Source: Sphagnum compactum
Taxonomy: Eukaryota; Bryophyta; Sphagnopsida; Sphagnales
DNA length: 64,000 nt
Direction: 5' to 3'
NCBI GenBank assembly: GCA_965153455.1
Contig: OZ234497.1
Span: 6,262,001 to 6,326,000, forward strand
Both the position numbers and the translations under genes were made by a program. Shown here in pieces: positions 12,410-24,620 of this stretch. How positions within the stretch are numbered: the first letter of the stretch is position 1; every line of letters begins with the position of its first letter. The notes below the pieces were generated by a model. The model made no database searches and was not told where the DNA came from. It worked only from the letters and a program-made list of their open reading frames with translations.

Positions 12410-14570
12410 ATTTTTTTGGTACAAAGAGAGAGAAAGAGAGAGAATGCACAAAGGATTTACACATTTTCTTTACAACAATTGTAGACTAGAAGTGCACAAT
12501 GATATATAGAGAGGGATAGATTTTGATTGTAAAAAAAATTGCACACTCTATACATTGAAGAAGAACTAGGAAAAAACAAGCCTTCAATCCATTCTTCCAC
12601 ACCTCAACTTTGACTTGTAGCAACACATATTATATATTGTTATATCCTTCTAATTTCCCACATATTCAGAATGAATATAAACAAAAGAAAAATGCTACAT
12701 TGATTTTTGCAATTAACACATTATAATCTCCTTCTTAGTCCCCTTCCATATGCATTAGACAATTTTGTTGGTGTAAAATTTTGCACACATGCAAAAAAGG
12801 AAAGTATATATATTTCATGTTCCCTGTTTTTTGGGAAAAGTTTTGTCATATTTGGACTCAGATTTTGGTTTGGTAACAAATCTTAACTAATTTCAAAGAA
12901 CATGTAACCTCAAAACACAAAATGAAAAGCCATGCATTTTGATGTCAAACTATGCTTCTTGTGTTTCCTATGAATGTAAGAATCCAAACTCAAAAGATAA
13001 ATTAAAGCAACATAAAATTTGACATCAAAATGCACCTCCTTCATCTTCTATAATGCTCTAAAAATCTCATAACACGAGATATGACACTCTAAAGACACTT
13101 CTTGAAAACAAATCCTCTCAACATTATAAAAAAAAAGAAATCTTATTCACATTTAACTAGGTTCCAACAATAAGTAATTATAAAATCCTAATTTTTGCAA
13201 TAAATATTTGACACGTGCAACCCATACTAGTGCCGATGATCTCATCCTCTTCTAATATGCTTGCATGAAGAGACAATATAGTTAGACATTTTAGACTTAC
13301 AATTATGACATTTACATACACCAAATATTCCACAAAATTACTTCCTCAAGCAAATAAATTTCTTCCACAAATTTATAAATAAATAATAAAACTATAAATT
13401 GAGGTGTTTCAATGACCCACCTTCACTAAGCACAAGTTCAAATAATTATACCTTCATAAAGCACAAACTCAAAATAACTTGGAATTGGGTGTCAAAGAAG
13501 CATGTGGAAAAAAAAAATTCACATTATGTAAGTGTTGTTAATATTATTTATTGACAATGTTTTAATTGAACACTATTTTCAATTGCAATTATGAATTTTT
13601 GACAAGGAAGAAATCATGTTTTAATGACTACCGTAACCTAGCATCAGCTTCCACATTCACAAAACAAAATAACTAATATTTTTCAAAAAATGATTAAATG
13701 TTTCTATTTTCAAAAATTATTATATTTTCATGATTTACAATAGTCTACTGCAGGTTTTTTTAAAATTTTATTTTCAAAATCCTCAGCTAAGTCCCACTAG
13801 CCAGAATCATTTTATTCAATGTTGAAACTGACATATATAGATTAATGAAATTTGAATATTGCATTTGTTGCTAAAATACAATACAACAATATTTAAATTT
13901 CAGTCATCAAGTGATTAGAAATTACAACACAGCATGTTATTATCCATTTGCACACATAAAAATTAGGGTTTAGGGTTTAGAAAACCACTTTTCAATCCTG
14001 TAGATTGTTTTGACAGATTGTTCATGTTCTAAAAGCTAATTGCATAACCTTTGGTTGCATGGTTGACAATTCCTGTAATAGATTCCTCTTCTCTTGCTGT
14101 CTAATTAGTATTGTGGTCGGTCTAATTAATGGCTAAAGCCAGAAGTGAAAGCACGATGGAAGCTCTCCAAAGCAAAACAAACAATTTGGTTCCATAAAGA
14201 TGGATATGAAAAGAACATCACAATGGAAGATTTTCAAAGCAAACACACCAATTGGGTTGCATATAAAGGTGAAAGTGGAAAACAACATGATGATGGGAGA
14301 TCTCCAAAGCAACCCACACCAATTGGGTTTCAGAAAGGGGGAAGTGAAAACATCATCCCTTTCAAACAACAAAGAAAAGAGAAAACATAAAACAATGTGG
14401 AATCACAATCTGTTACAAAACACCAAAAAACTTTGTTGCATCCTTTGGTGGTAGCAAGTAGATCAAGACTTCAGATGTTCCCAGTTCACATAAAATACAG
14501 GGGGACTTCTGAGATTTAGACTGGAGGAAATCAGGTGGCATCTTGCTCAGAAGGATGTACCAAAGTTGCA
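12410..14570 (-). repeat. Right arm of the 2-kb inverted duplication
   Basis: This is the inverted counterpart of 3,510-5,880. It includes a short internal tandem repeat at about 14,150-14,360, where CTCCAAAGCAA and CAATTGGGTT motifs recur every 60-70 bp. The outer border (about 14,500-14,570) lies within 600 bp of the stop codon of the 1,462-aa gene and inside the 117-codon frame. A telomere-like TTAGGGTTTAGGGTTTAG sits at about 13,965-13,980. Confidence 0.85.
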
Positions 14571-14766
14571 CCCAGAAAGGGTGTTTCTTATAAAATGGTA
14601 ACCCACAGTCAAAAAGATAATGGACAAAAGAAACAAAAGCAAAATAAAAAGAGCTTGTCAGGTGGTTGGGTTTCTCAATCAAGCTCTGTAACCCACTAAA
14701 CTGGATGATGGGTAGACAGATATGTTGGCAAAAAATTCCAGGCTCACAAGAATGTTTAATGCACAA
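14413..14766 (-). pseudogene. 117-codon open frame straddling an inverted-repeat boundary, unknown origin
   Basis: The frame is unusually well composed for this AT-rich region, ending LLPPKDATKFFGVL before the stop. Its 3' part (below about 14,560) lies inside the right arm of the inverted duplication and has a diverged, broken counterpart near 3,510-3,690; its 5' part is unique in the window. It follows the stop of the 1,462-aa gene on the same strand but is not joined to it. I cannot assign a family. It may be a captured gene fragment, part of the long 3' UTR, or chance. Confidence 0.3.
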
Positions 14767-14942
14767 CAGAATGCTGATAATTTAGTTGGTAAAACTTGTA
14801 ATGCAAATAGTGGCGAAAAAAATGCCTGAAGAACCTACTATGTAAGAATTTGCAGCTTTAACCAGCACAAAGGAACCCTGTTCTCCTAATGGGGATACAT
14901 GACAAGGAACTCCTTATGAGGAGCGCTCTTTCTTTCTTTCTT

Positions 14943-14982
<40 letters not shown>

Positions 14983-15085
14983 ATCTATGGCCATAAGGAA
15001 ATGGCAAGCAACATCTTATGAGTAGACTCTCTCTACCGTATCTCTCTCCCTCCCTCTCTTTGCACATCTGTTAACATTTAACTAC
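14570..15085 (-). other. Probable 3' untranslated region with a CT/GA microsatellite
   Basis: This lies immediately downstream of the TAG of the 1,462-aa gene. A pure pyrimidine tract, CTTT repeats passing into about 16 CT units, occupies 14,928-14,980 on the plus strand (GA on the transcript strand). No strong AATAAA is visible on the minus strand, so the transcript end is not placed. An open frame of 117 codons (14,766-14,413, minus) overlaps the border with the inverted repeat arm. Confidence 0.45.
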
Positions 15086-18000
15086 CTAGGCATTCTCAGG
15101 CACCAAGCTTCTTACCTTGTGTGCTCCAAAGAAGCGAAAACCATTATTAGGTGGTGGGTTAAAGAGACTATACTCTCCAAGAGCTGGCAAGCTTGGTTTG
15201 GTGGCTGCATCAGCTGCTTGCTCATGCTTCAGCCTTCCGTTACACCAGCTCTTGTCGGAAAAGCTCTCAGGTACACACTCCACAAGCATACTTTTTTCAT
15301 TTGCTGAAGGAATGACTGCAGAGGTCTTCTCAGCTGCAGATGTGGGCCACCCAGAATGAAACAGAGAGAACCCCGAGATGTCTGAGCGCAACACAAGCTC
15401 TGGTGGTGGTAGTATGCTCATGTCCTTGGTGTGCACCAATGAAGGTTGGGTCATTCCATTTGACACCAACTGTTGTGCAGGCATATGATGATGATGGTGA
15501 TCCTCAGTGCAACCACCATTAGCAGTGGCTTCTGCAGATAGGTCTAGTATCCTTGGCACTGAACCTTGACCATCCATCATCTCTCTAACAGCAGCAGTGC
15601 CCCCCCCATATCTTGAGTCCTGTATCCGTATTGGGTGGAGCCTATTTGGGTTCATTCCATTCGGGTGAATCCCATTTGACATCAATGGAAACCGCTGATC
15701 CCTGACACCCAGAGGTGCTGCCTCCAAAGGGCCAGGCACTGGCAGGGACATAGATGGGAAAGTCCCCATACTAGACAAATTCAAGGGCCCTGTTCCATGC
15801 CCAGGTGAAAGAAAACCACCACCAGGTTGTGGCAATGGAAGTACACCATTCCTCGAACATGGTGGAGTCCAGGGGGCAGTGACCTGATGGTAGTACCCAA
15901 AGCTTTGTGGCTGTGAGGGTAAGTGTGTAGTAGCACTTGACATCATACCATGAACTTGCATTGGGTATTGAGCTGGGCCTTGCAATGGAACCATATCCGG
16001 GAATGCATAAACATTCTTCGGGGGTGGCCTTGGAGGGCCAGCCCCTGGTGGAAAACTTAGAGCTGAATGGCCATTAGAATGTAGATGCATTCGAGGGGGT
16101 GGTCCTAATCCCAGTGGTGGTGGTGATGTATGCAGCATCACATGCTCAGCATGAGGTGCTTGCAAGGGACCTTTTGAGCTCATCCCTAAAGCTACCCATG
16201 CTTGTCTTTCTGGTCTTGGCACCTTTGGAGGCAGCAGTTCTCCATCCTCCAGTGTCCCCACAACATTTGCAACAACACCACAACTTTTCACCTCAGACAC
16301 AGGACAGCTTTCTGATACCACCACTGTTGAGATGGATGAGGACTGAGAACTTGAACCACCTGGGGCAGCAGGACAAGTTGGGGTAGATGTAGTACTTTGA
16401 GGGAGTGTTGTCGAATTCAACAATGACCCTGATGAGTTCCCCTTCTTATTTCCGTTCACAACAATGTGCATGAGGGTTGTTTCATGCCCTTCATCTGCCA
16501 AGTTTTGGGTGCCAAGAATATTCTTTGGAACCTTCGGATCTAGTTCTATCTGGTTCACCTGTCTGCTGCCATCACTGGAAGATGGCAGCCTAAAGACTGG
16601 AGACAGTTCTATACCTGAGTTGACAGATGCTGTTGACGGTGATGACAAGGTGGAGATTTGAGAGACAGGGGTGCTGGGCCTCGATCTGCCACCATGTAAC
16701 ATGTCAGAATTTCCACTCCCATTTTCAGCAGGGCCATGATTCCCTGATGAAATCGGCAAACCTTTGCCCACCAAAGGTTTCCCTGATGTCATGCCATTTG
16801 TGGCGTGAGGTGCCCACATGGGTCTCCCCACCAAAGGCCGTGGAGGAGCAACTTCAGCCAATGCATTCCCCATATGCAAAACTGTACGACTATTGGATAC
16901 ACTGTCACATGTCACCTGGCTAGCAGCATCTGACCTGCTGCTCAAAACTGTGTCTAGAGAAGAAGTTCTCGAGTAAACAACATGCTTGGAATTCTCTGTA
17001 GTTTCTGATGGAGTCCTTGCCTGAAGATACCTTTTGTCTTCACCATCATGATGATGCCCAGGTGCAGAGCGTGGCCTTCCTGGTGGAGTTTCACCTGCGT
17101 GTTGCAAAGACCTGGAATCCAGATGTCTGCCTCTTGGGAACAACTTCGTCTGAGAATCTTCAAAAGGAACCCTTTCAACAATGCCATTCATGCTCCCTGA
17201 GCTTGAATCACAGATCCCAGACACCTTCTTACTACTGCCACATGCACAAGATTGGTTTTCTTCATGTCTTATGTCTTGTGTACTGCTGTGTGGACGTGTC
17301 TGATTCCAGCTTTCAATCCGAAATTTAGACACAGCTTCTGAATCACCTTTGGCAAGCGCATTTCTCGTAATACCATTCTTTGGAATCACATGAGTGGTAG
17401 TTGTTGTACGCTTCTCCTCATAAGACAGTGCAGGTGCTACTACCCTGGCCACATTCCTAGGAGCTTCCATAACTGGACTTGATCTCCGACTCATACCATC
17501 CGGATGTTGTTGCCACTTCCGGCTCTGTGTTCTCCTTTTCATTGATTTAGACTGCTCAACAATGAAAGCACCGTTCCCGTCTCGCAAACTGAGAGAGTCC
17601 TCAATGTCATACGCAGGAATAAAGTGCTGTTCATGTTTCTTAGGATCACCATTCTCACTGTCATATGCATCAGCAGATGGCCTCGCCTCTGCCATGTCAG
17701 GTGATGATGGTCTGCGTGACATGCTATCCTCACTGTTGTTGCCCCCATACCCATCTACTTGACTGCCAGAGCTGCTTTCCCGCTCCTCCTCATTCCCTAT
17801 ATAATGCATCCAAATTTTCAGGCAACAAAGAGAAATACATTCATTCACTCCAGGTCTGGACCAGATGTCCCAATCCAAGTTGGAAGGTACAGGAAAACCA
17901 AGAAAAAACTTTGTGTTGGGCTATAGTGTTTTCACCTAACAAAGGTTCATCAAGGCAGCCATTAGAATCAGATTCAGTTGTCTTGCTGTTGACCTTGTTC

Positions 18001-21000
18001 CCCTTCTCTTTGCTTTTAAGTTTCTCCTTTCTACGTAGTTTCTTCTCCTTCTCTTTCAGCTTGCGTCGCTCTCGCCGTTCCTCTTCTTCCCGCTTCTCAT
18101 CTTCCTCCTCCTCCAAAAGCTTGTTCTGGAAAAACCCAGCAGAAGAATGTTACACAACAAACACGAGCATTTCCTCACATGAACCCTCACCCACTCATTC
18201 CAGATCTCTCTGAGAGAGAGACCACACCACAATTGTGAGTGACAACAACGTGGGTCTCTTTGACAGGCATCACTCAACCCTTGCACAATGAGCTCACCAG
18301 TTGGGAAATCAGCTCACCTGTGGCCACTAAAATGTCTGCCAAAAACACAGATGATCTTGGTGATGTGTAAAGAATAGCTACTGACACCAGCCATCGAACA
18401 AGAGAACTAGACAAACCTGTTTTTCCAAAGTCGAAATTTCTTTACATGCAACACGAACACGCTCTTCAAGTAGACCCAACGAGAGGCAGACAAAACTGCT
18501 GTGTGCATTCTGGCGTGCTGTGCCCTCCCTAAATGCTTTCTCTACCTGTCCAACCATGAACCAGAGAAACCCATATACTGCCTGAGTACACACCCAAAGC
18601 TTCCAATGCACAGATGAGGACAGTTTCTTTCAGTCTGAATGTCTTAAGGTCCATGAACAAATGCTACAAATGCCTCAGTTTATCATGCATACATACACTG
18701 GTTGAGAATCAGTCCTCCACTAAAACAACAAGAAAGTGATCAGTGTAAGTTAAAATGGGTCTGAGAGACCCCGATACAGGAACTGATCTCAGATGTCAAA
18801 GGTTCTAATAATTTTGAAGAAGACGGTCAAAAGCTTCAAACTTTAGTCTGGAACAGCTCCACAGATCAACCCTGAATGATCTTAAGGTCATGGCAGTAAG
18901 AAACAGGCAACTGAGTCTATATGCTGTGCTTCTTTAGAAGGCTATCAACATTTGAAAGTAGCAGACATTGAGACCTGTTCTTTGAAGATGACAGTCGCAG
19001 TGTCCAGAAGAAAGTCTCGAGCAAGCTCAGGACTTTTGGCATGTTTTTGAGGCCGAGACCCTTCTCCCTCAATTTCATTTCCATCTTTGTCAACTGATTC
19101 CTCATCCTGGCAACAGAAAAGAACATAACACACTCAATGAATTGAACAGTCAAGCGCAACCTGAATCAGTTTGACACTGTGTCAACTCCATCTAATGAGC
19201 AGAAAACAAAAAATAAAAGACTTGGTAACTTGCTCACCTCTTCCTCTTCTGTCTCTTCCGCACGCTCAAAAAACCGCTGAATGCTCTCTCCTTTTGTGAT
19301 TGACACAAAACCATCACCAACGATGAGACGTCGATGCACACAGAGTTGGCCATTGAGTGCATGTGCTTTGGCACACAACTCTGTGCACCTACCATCCCGC
19401 TTCCATCCCCGGACAGTTATAAAACATGCACTCACATTGACCAAGTCAACATTGATCGCCCGCACATATTCCATGAGCCCAACATCCTCAAATGCAAGAA
19501 GGTCACTCTTGCCCTCAGTTGTCCCTAACGCCCATTCAAAGCGCTGATACACACTTCCAATCTCACCAGCAAAACAGTCCCGCCAATCCACTTGTACCTC
19601 ACTGTCTGACACCTGCATGTCCATTTTCAGAAACCAGCAAAAAATTCGCAGCTCGTCTTGAACAAAGCAGATGGAAAACACAAGAGAAATTTTGCTGCAT
19701 TTGGACCTTGCTGATCATTGATGGGTTCACTCAGGTGTTACCTCATAACGAAACACAGTATCCGCAGCACAGAACCAGGGGGTACATTGTGGCTCTTTTC
19801 GAGAGCGCTTCAGCTCCTTCATCTCTTTGAATTCCCGCAGCACATTGCGGCGGCAGTCTCGGCAGAATCGCTTACTGTCAAATCTACAAGGTAGATCCTG
19901 GATTCAGTTTCCCAAAAAGCATAGTATCACAATTTTGCAACAGCACCCATTTCTCAAAACAATTCTGCCTTTCAGTCTAATTTCAATGTGCTCCAGTCTT
20001 ATACCTGAACATTAGTCTTTCAACAAAGTCTTCTTCTTTCATTCGAAGCAAAGAGTGGCGGGTTTCGTCCCCTAGAGCTGACCAAAAGTCGACAAGTGCT
20101 TCACAAGAGAGCCTGGCCGTGTGAAGGGCACAACTTTCTTTCAAACCATGCCCCCGTCCATTCAAGCTCGTGTTTTGGCAAATCCAACCTCTTCCCCCAC
20201 CACCACATGCATCCGGATACAGCAACTCCCGCTCCCTCTCCCTTGCTCTTGCACTCTCAAACACCTGTACCAGAGGTACCCAGAATCTCATAAATCTAGA
20301 ACCCAAAACAACTGTCAACAGTGCCCAGCAGATGATCATGAAAGATTACAATGAGGGGTTAGGGTTTCATGATCATTTCCCATCTCTGAACTCTATCTGC
20401 AATGTGAAATTTTCTAACTGGAGTATTGGCAAACTTCTGTAAGCATTGAAAAGAGCAGGGAAAACAAATCAATTTGGTCTTAACCCAACATCAAGACATG
20501 CAGAAGTTAAAGATGCAGAAAGGAATACAATGCATGGAAGAGGAAGTTCAAAAGTACAGCTTTGGAGGTACATTTTGGAGCACCTCAAGAGGCTTCCCAT
20601 CCAGAAAACAGTCCAAAACCGTGAGCATACTATCTCGAGTTGCAGCTAACCCTCCCCAGGGATGAACAGAAGGATCCCTTGCATCATCTTGTAAGCTCAA
20701 AAATGCACAATTGCCACCACCCTCCTGTTTGCCATTCTTGCCATTTGCATAACCGCCACCACCTTGAAGGCTTTTTCCATACATCACAATTTGCGCAAAC
20801 CCTTCCACCAGCAGCCCATGGCATCGTGAACAGTACAGATTCTTACGTACTTGCTCAAACAAAGTTTGCTTGTCAATTCTCAACAAATCCCGGCGTGCTG
20901 ACACTGATAGCCCACTCCAAAACTGTAGATGAAAAGCAGAAAAATTTGAGTCATGAATTGAAACACACTTACCAATCACTCAAGACATACATATACCGAA

Positions 21001-22638
21001 CTTGGACTGCAAGATCCTGACTTTACTTTGCAGAATTCTACCTGCATTTCAATGTCAACTCTGCTTCTACTGCAGACTATCACAATGGCAGGAAGGAGAG
21101 ATGAACAATGGGTAACTGACACCTTAACCTGGGTTGAGTTCTCATTCACAATCTAACACTGCAAACCCTAAAATTTGGGCAAGTCATGGGTCAAATCACC
21201 AGAACGTGGAAATACATGGGATGAAAATTCCACATCCACAACCAAAAGCATAGAACAAAAGGTCCTAGAAACCTGAGTTTCTAGGTTTCCAAGGCTTCCT
21301 ATGTGATCGCAATTTGACAACAAGTGCACAATTTCTCTTTTTGCTAGGCAATTGCAGTACAAAAAAACAACAAGCACACAATCATGGTCCAAAAGAGAAA
21401 ACACCCAAAACACTCTTGCGTAGCAGCTCAAATGAAGATGATGATCAGCAAACTCTTCAGGGAGAGTGCAAGTGTGAGTGCTGTCTAAGTCTGAAATGTC
21501 AACTGGCAGCGTGAAGGGGATGAAGATGGAGAAGTCTGAAATGTCAACCTGCAGCATGAAGGGGGATGAAGATTTTCCCATTTGCAGAACAACTCAGGGG
21601 GTCTAGCTGAACTACTTGATCACCATAAGATTGTAACCCTAATTTTTCTCAATTTGTCACTGAACACTGAAAAAAATTCTTCCTTGAACCAACAACTAAA
21701 TCACACCATACATTGTCAATGCACGACTGCAGAGACTGTCTACTCATAAGAATGTACTACTTGAAGGAGAAAAGGGTGCAAGCTTTGGATCAACCCTAGC
21801 AAATTGAAAGTGGAACCATCATCTCCACACCAGGCATTTTAGGGTTACATAGGAAGCAACTAACTGGCAGACTGAATTTGCAAGGGCATTTTATAGAATC
21901 TGCAAGACCTAGATGTCATCACACCCATCATCCTCTGCATCAATTCTATTCAGCATTGAGGCCATTGAGGGTAGTCTTCTGCAAAATGCATTGTATCCTG
22001 CACAAAAAAACCTTCCAAGGGAAGCAAAGAAAGAATGGCATGGTGTAGTAGCCACAAAAACCAAGGAAGTTGAAAAACTCATCTGTCAACCCACTAAGGC
22101 CCCTCTGTGAAGAAGCACAACACTCCATTCAGGAAACCAGTGTTCCCAAGACACAATCGGTTCTACCAACAGAAAACAAAAGGCTCAAGCTCTTTCACAG
22201 TGACCCCCATGGATTCTTTCATTCATTCACACAACTGAGGATTCTTTCACTCACTCACACAAGAAGACATCATGGTTAAATTTCATGGGATTTGACACAG
22301 AATCTTCTTATGCTTTTTTTTGGCTTCCTATGCTCATCCTACTCATATCTCCTAGATCTGAAAAAGAGGCAAACACAGAACCTGAAAATATGGGTCACTG
22401 ACTGAAACTAACAAATTTCGATCTCACAAAGGGCGAGAGAAGATCCTCATGAAAAGAAGATGAAAAGATGCACTCAGATTGCTGTGGTTTTTTTGGGGGG
22501 AAGGGTGCAAAAGGGGATGGATGATGAGTGTGAAAATACCTTGTGAAGATTGGAGAGAGTGACATCATGTGTGTTGGACCAGCTCCATACTGCCGCTGTT
22601 GACCCAGCCTCTCCTTCCTTGTGTGACAGACTTGGCAT
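15086..22638 (-). CDS. Plant-conserved protein of unknown function, nine exons, 1,462 aa
   Basis: Exons on the minus strand: 22638-22540, 20922-20572, 20264-20005, 19883-19742, 19612-19238, 19106-18975, 18545-18417, 18125-17936 and 17796-15086 (TAG). Every junction is GT-AG and phases agree, giving 4,389 nt. The start gives MPSLSHKEGE, similar to the MPGL start I recall in the family. Residues 34-409 are the conserved core: FWSGLSVSARRDLLRIDKQT, a CxxC in LYCSRCHGLL, DPSVHPWGGL, ARARERERELLYPDACGGGG, a second CxxC in FCRDCRRN, and FITVRGWKRDGRCTEL. Residues 497-545 are a charged, Glu/Lys/Arg-rich likely coiled coil. Residues 560-1462 are a low-complexity Ser/Pro/Gly tail with a His run. The core closely resembles a plant-only family often called hypothetical or 'stress response NST1-like'; that name is not a demonstrated function. 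The two CxxC pairs could bind a metal (inference). The gene looks intact. Intron 1 (20,923-22,539) is 1.6 kb; the others are about 100-430 bp. Confidence 0.9.
20923..22539 (-). other. Long first intron of the 1,462-aa protein gene
   Basis: This 1,617-bp interval separates the short first coding exon (33 codons ending in LSNLHK) from the exon starting FWSGLS. The donor reads AAG|GTATTT and the acceptor CTACAG|TTTTGG on the minus strand. Both neighbours are in phase 0. No open frame inside it resembles a domain, and it lacks obvious transposon ends. Confidence 0.8.
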
Positions 22639-23640
22639 CTTGATCCACCTGCTGCTGCTGCTGCTTTTGTGTTTCTGTATCCCTCCTTCCTCTCATCAAG
22701 CATGCCCACAACCAAAGATTCTCGAGAATCTCATCATCTCCTGCTTCTTCACAATCTCACCAGCACCCACTTCATCACTTCACAAGCTTTTCACCCCTGC
22801 TTCTCCAGGAAAGCAAGAAACCCATCTTTTCCCCCCCACCCCACCCTCTGAATCTGACCTGGGCTTGCAAAGGGCCAGGCCTCCCTCATAGCATTCTGAG
22901 GATCATTCTGAGGGCTCTCTTTCCCTGTCTGTTTGTTCTATCCTTCAGTAAAACCACCCTAAAATCCCATCCACCAGCAGATAATGAGTCTGGAACCCTG
23001 CCACAATCTTTAAGCATCCGTAATCAGATGCACAAAAGCAAAAGCCATGTCCTTTTATTTGCGAAAGACGATTCGATTCCTTTCTCCTCTCACTCTCTCA
23101 CTCTCTCACCACAACCATGTTTTCCCCGATCAAACCCAGATCAATCCATCCATCAAGCAATCAACCCACATGGGAAAAAAGCCCATCATCATCACCGATA
23201 TCGAAAACCACGAATCCCCAGAAAACCCAAAAAATAAACCCCCAAAGAGACGAGGAGATCGTAAATCCGCACACACCATCCAACAAGACCCTCTTCTCGC
23301 AATCCTCAAAACTCCCGCATCAGCGATGTCATGACACCATGACGCAAGAAGAAGAAGAAGAAGATGAAGAGGAAGAACAACAAGACCGACCCATGAATGG
23401 AAAAGTTGTGGAAAGGGAAAAGGAAGGTTGTGGGAGATGGAAACGATGGGATTGACGGAGGAGCATGTGCGGCTTACAACAGGAGCAGCAACAGCAGCAG
23501 TCATCCGCCATGGCCAAGTCCTTGTTCCGAAGGAAGGAAATGAAGGAAGAGAAAAAACCACAGCGACAACAGCGCCAGAGCAACACCCCACAACGCACAG
23601 CAACACAGAAAGAGAGAGACAGAAGAACAGCCAGCCCTCG
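22639..23640 (-). promoter_or_regulatory. 5' leader and proximal promoter of the 1,462-aa gene
   Basis: Upstream of the ATG at 22638 the transcript-strand sequence has a CAG-repeat run (plus 22,650-22,665 as CTG) about 15 bp before the start codon, then C-rich and pyrimidine-rich stretches and a CTCT run near 23,090-23,110. Composition is richer in GC than the flanking intergenic DNA, typical of a plant 5' leader and core promoter. No single TATA box stands out. Several open frames of 60-180 codons here are low complexity and I do not call them genes. Confidence 0.4.
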
Positions 23641-23652
23641 CGTTTTCTGTTG

Positions 23653-24620
23653 ACAGAGGTCATCCCTCATCTGCACTCTTCATCGGTCCCTTCTTCCACA
23701 AATACATCCAGTCTCCTCAGAGTTCATCCCTCATTCGCACTCTTCATCCATACTTTCTTCCAGAAGAACATGCGTCCAGTCGCTCAGAGTTCAACCCTCA
23801 TTCGCAATCTTCATCCATACTTTCTTCCGGAAGAACATCCGCTCGCCTCAGAATTCATCCTTCGTCCCTCTCTTCATCCATCCTTTCCAGAAGAACAAGA
23901 TCAGTCGCCTCAGAGTTCATCTTACATCCGAACTCTTCATCCATCCTTTGTTCTAAATGAACATCAGTCGCCTCCTCGCGGTATACTGTTAACAGAGTTC
24001 ATCCCTCATCCGTATTCTTCATCCATCCTTTCCAGAAGAACATCTGTCGGCTACTCGCAGTATACTGTTACCAAGTTCATCCCTCATGTGCACTCTTCAT
24101 CCATCCTGCCGAAGAAGATCAGTGGCCTTAGAGTTCATCCTGCATCTGCACTCTTCAGTCCATTCTTTCCAGAAGATCGGTCCCTTTCCTTGCAGAATAA
24201 TGTTAACATAGTTCATCCAAATCTTCACTATTCATCCATTCTTTTCAGATGAAGATCAGTCACCTGCCTTGCTGTTAACCTGATAACAGAGTTTTCCAAC
24301 ACATCCGCATTCTTCATTCATTCTTTTCAGAAGAAGGATCAGTCACCTGCCTTGCGGTATACTGACAACAGAGTTCATCCGACATCTGCACTCTTCAACG
24401 ATTATTTTCAGAAGAAGATCAGTGGCCTCCCGTTATTCTGTTAACAGCGTTAACGTCACATCCACACTTTTCATCCCCCCTTTTCAGGAGAAGATCAGTG
24501 GCCTCGATGTAATCTGTTAACAGAGCTCATCTGTCTTCCATTCTTTTGAAGAAGAAACAGTAGCCTCTCATGTAGAGTTCCCTTCACATCCAAAATCTTC
24601 AGCCACATCTGCAGTTTTCT
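23653..24620. repeat. Minisatellite of about 65-bp units upstream of the 1,462-aa gene
   Basis: About fourteen imperfect units share the core GAGTTCATCC, then CTCTTCATCCAT, a TTCC/TTTCAGAAGAA block and a GATCAGTNGCCT block, some followed by a TACTGTTAACAG extension. Units near 23,650-23,950 are the most regular; later ones diverge. A 274-codon plus-strand frame (23,428-24,252) exists only because early units keep phase, so it is not called a gene. Confidence 0.85.

Noticed and set aside
13962-13980. Telomere repeat marking a chromosome end or fusion
   Set aside because: Only two to three TTTAGGG units are present; short interstitial runs like this and at 57,971 are common by chance in AT-rich plant DNA.
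23428-24252. 274-codon plus-strand open frame upstream of the 1,462-aa gene
   Set aside because: It is the translation of a 65-bp minisatellite with its flank; the repeats drift in phase and carry no domain.
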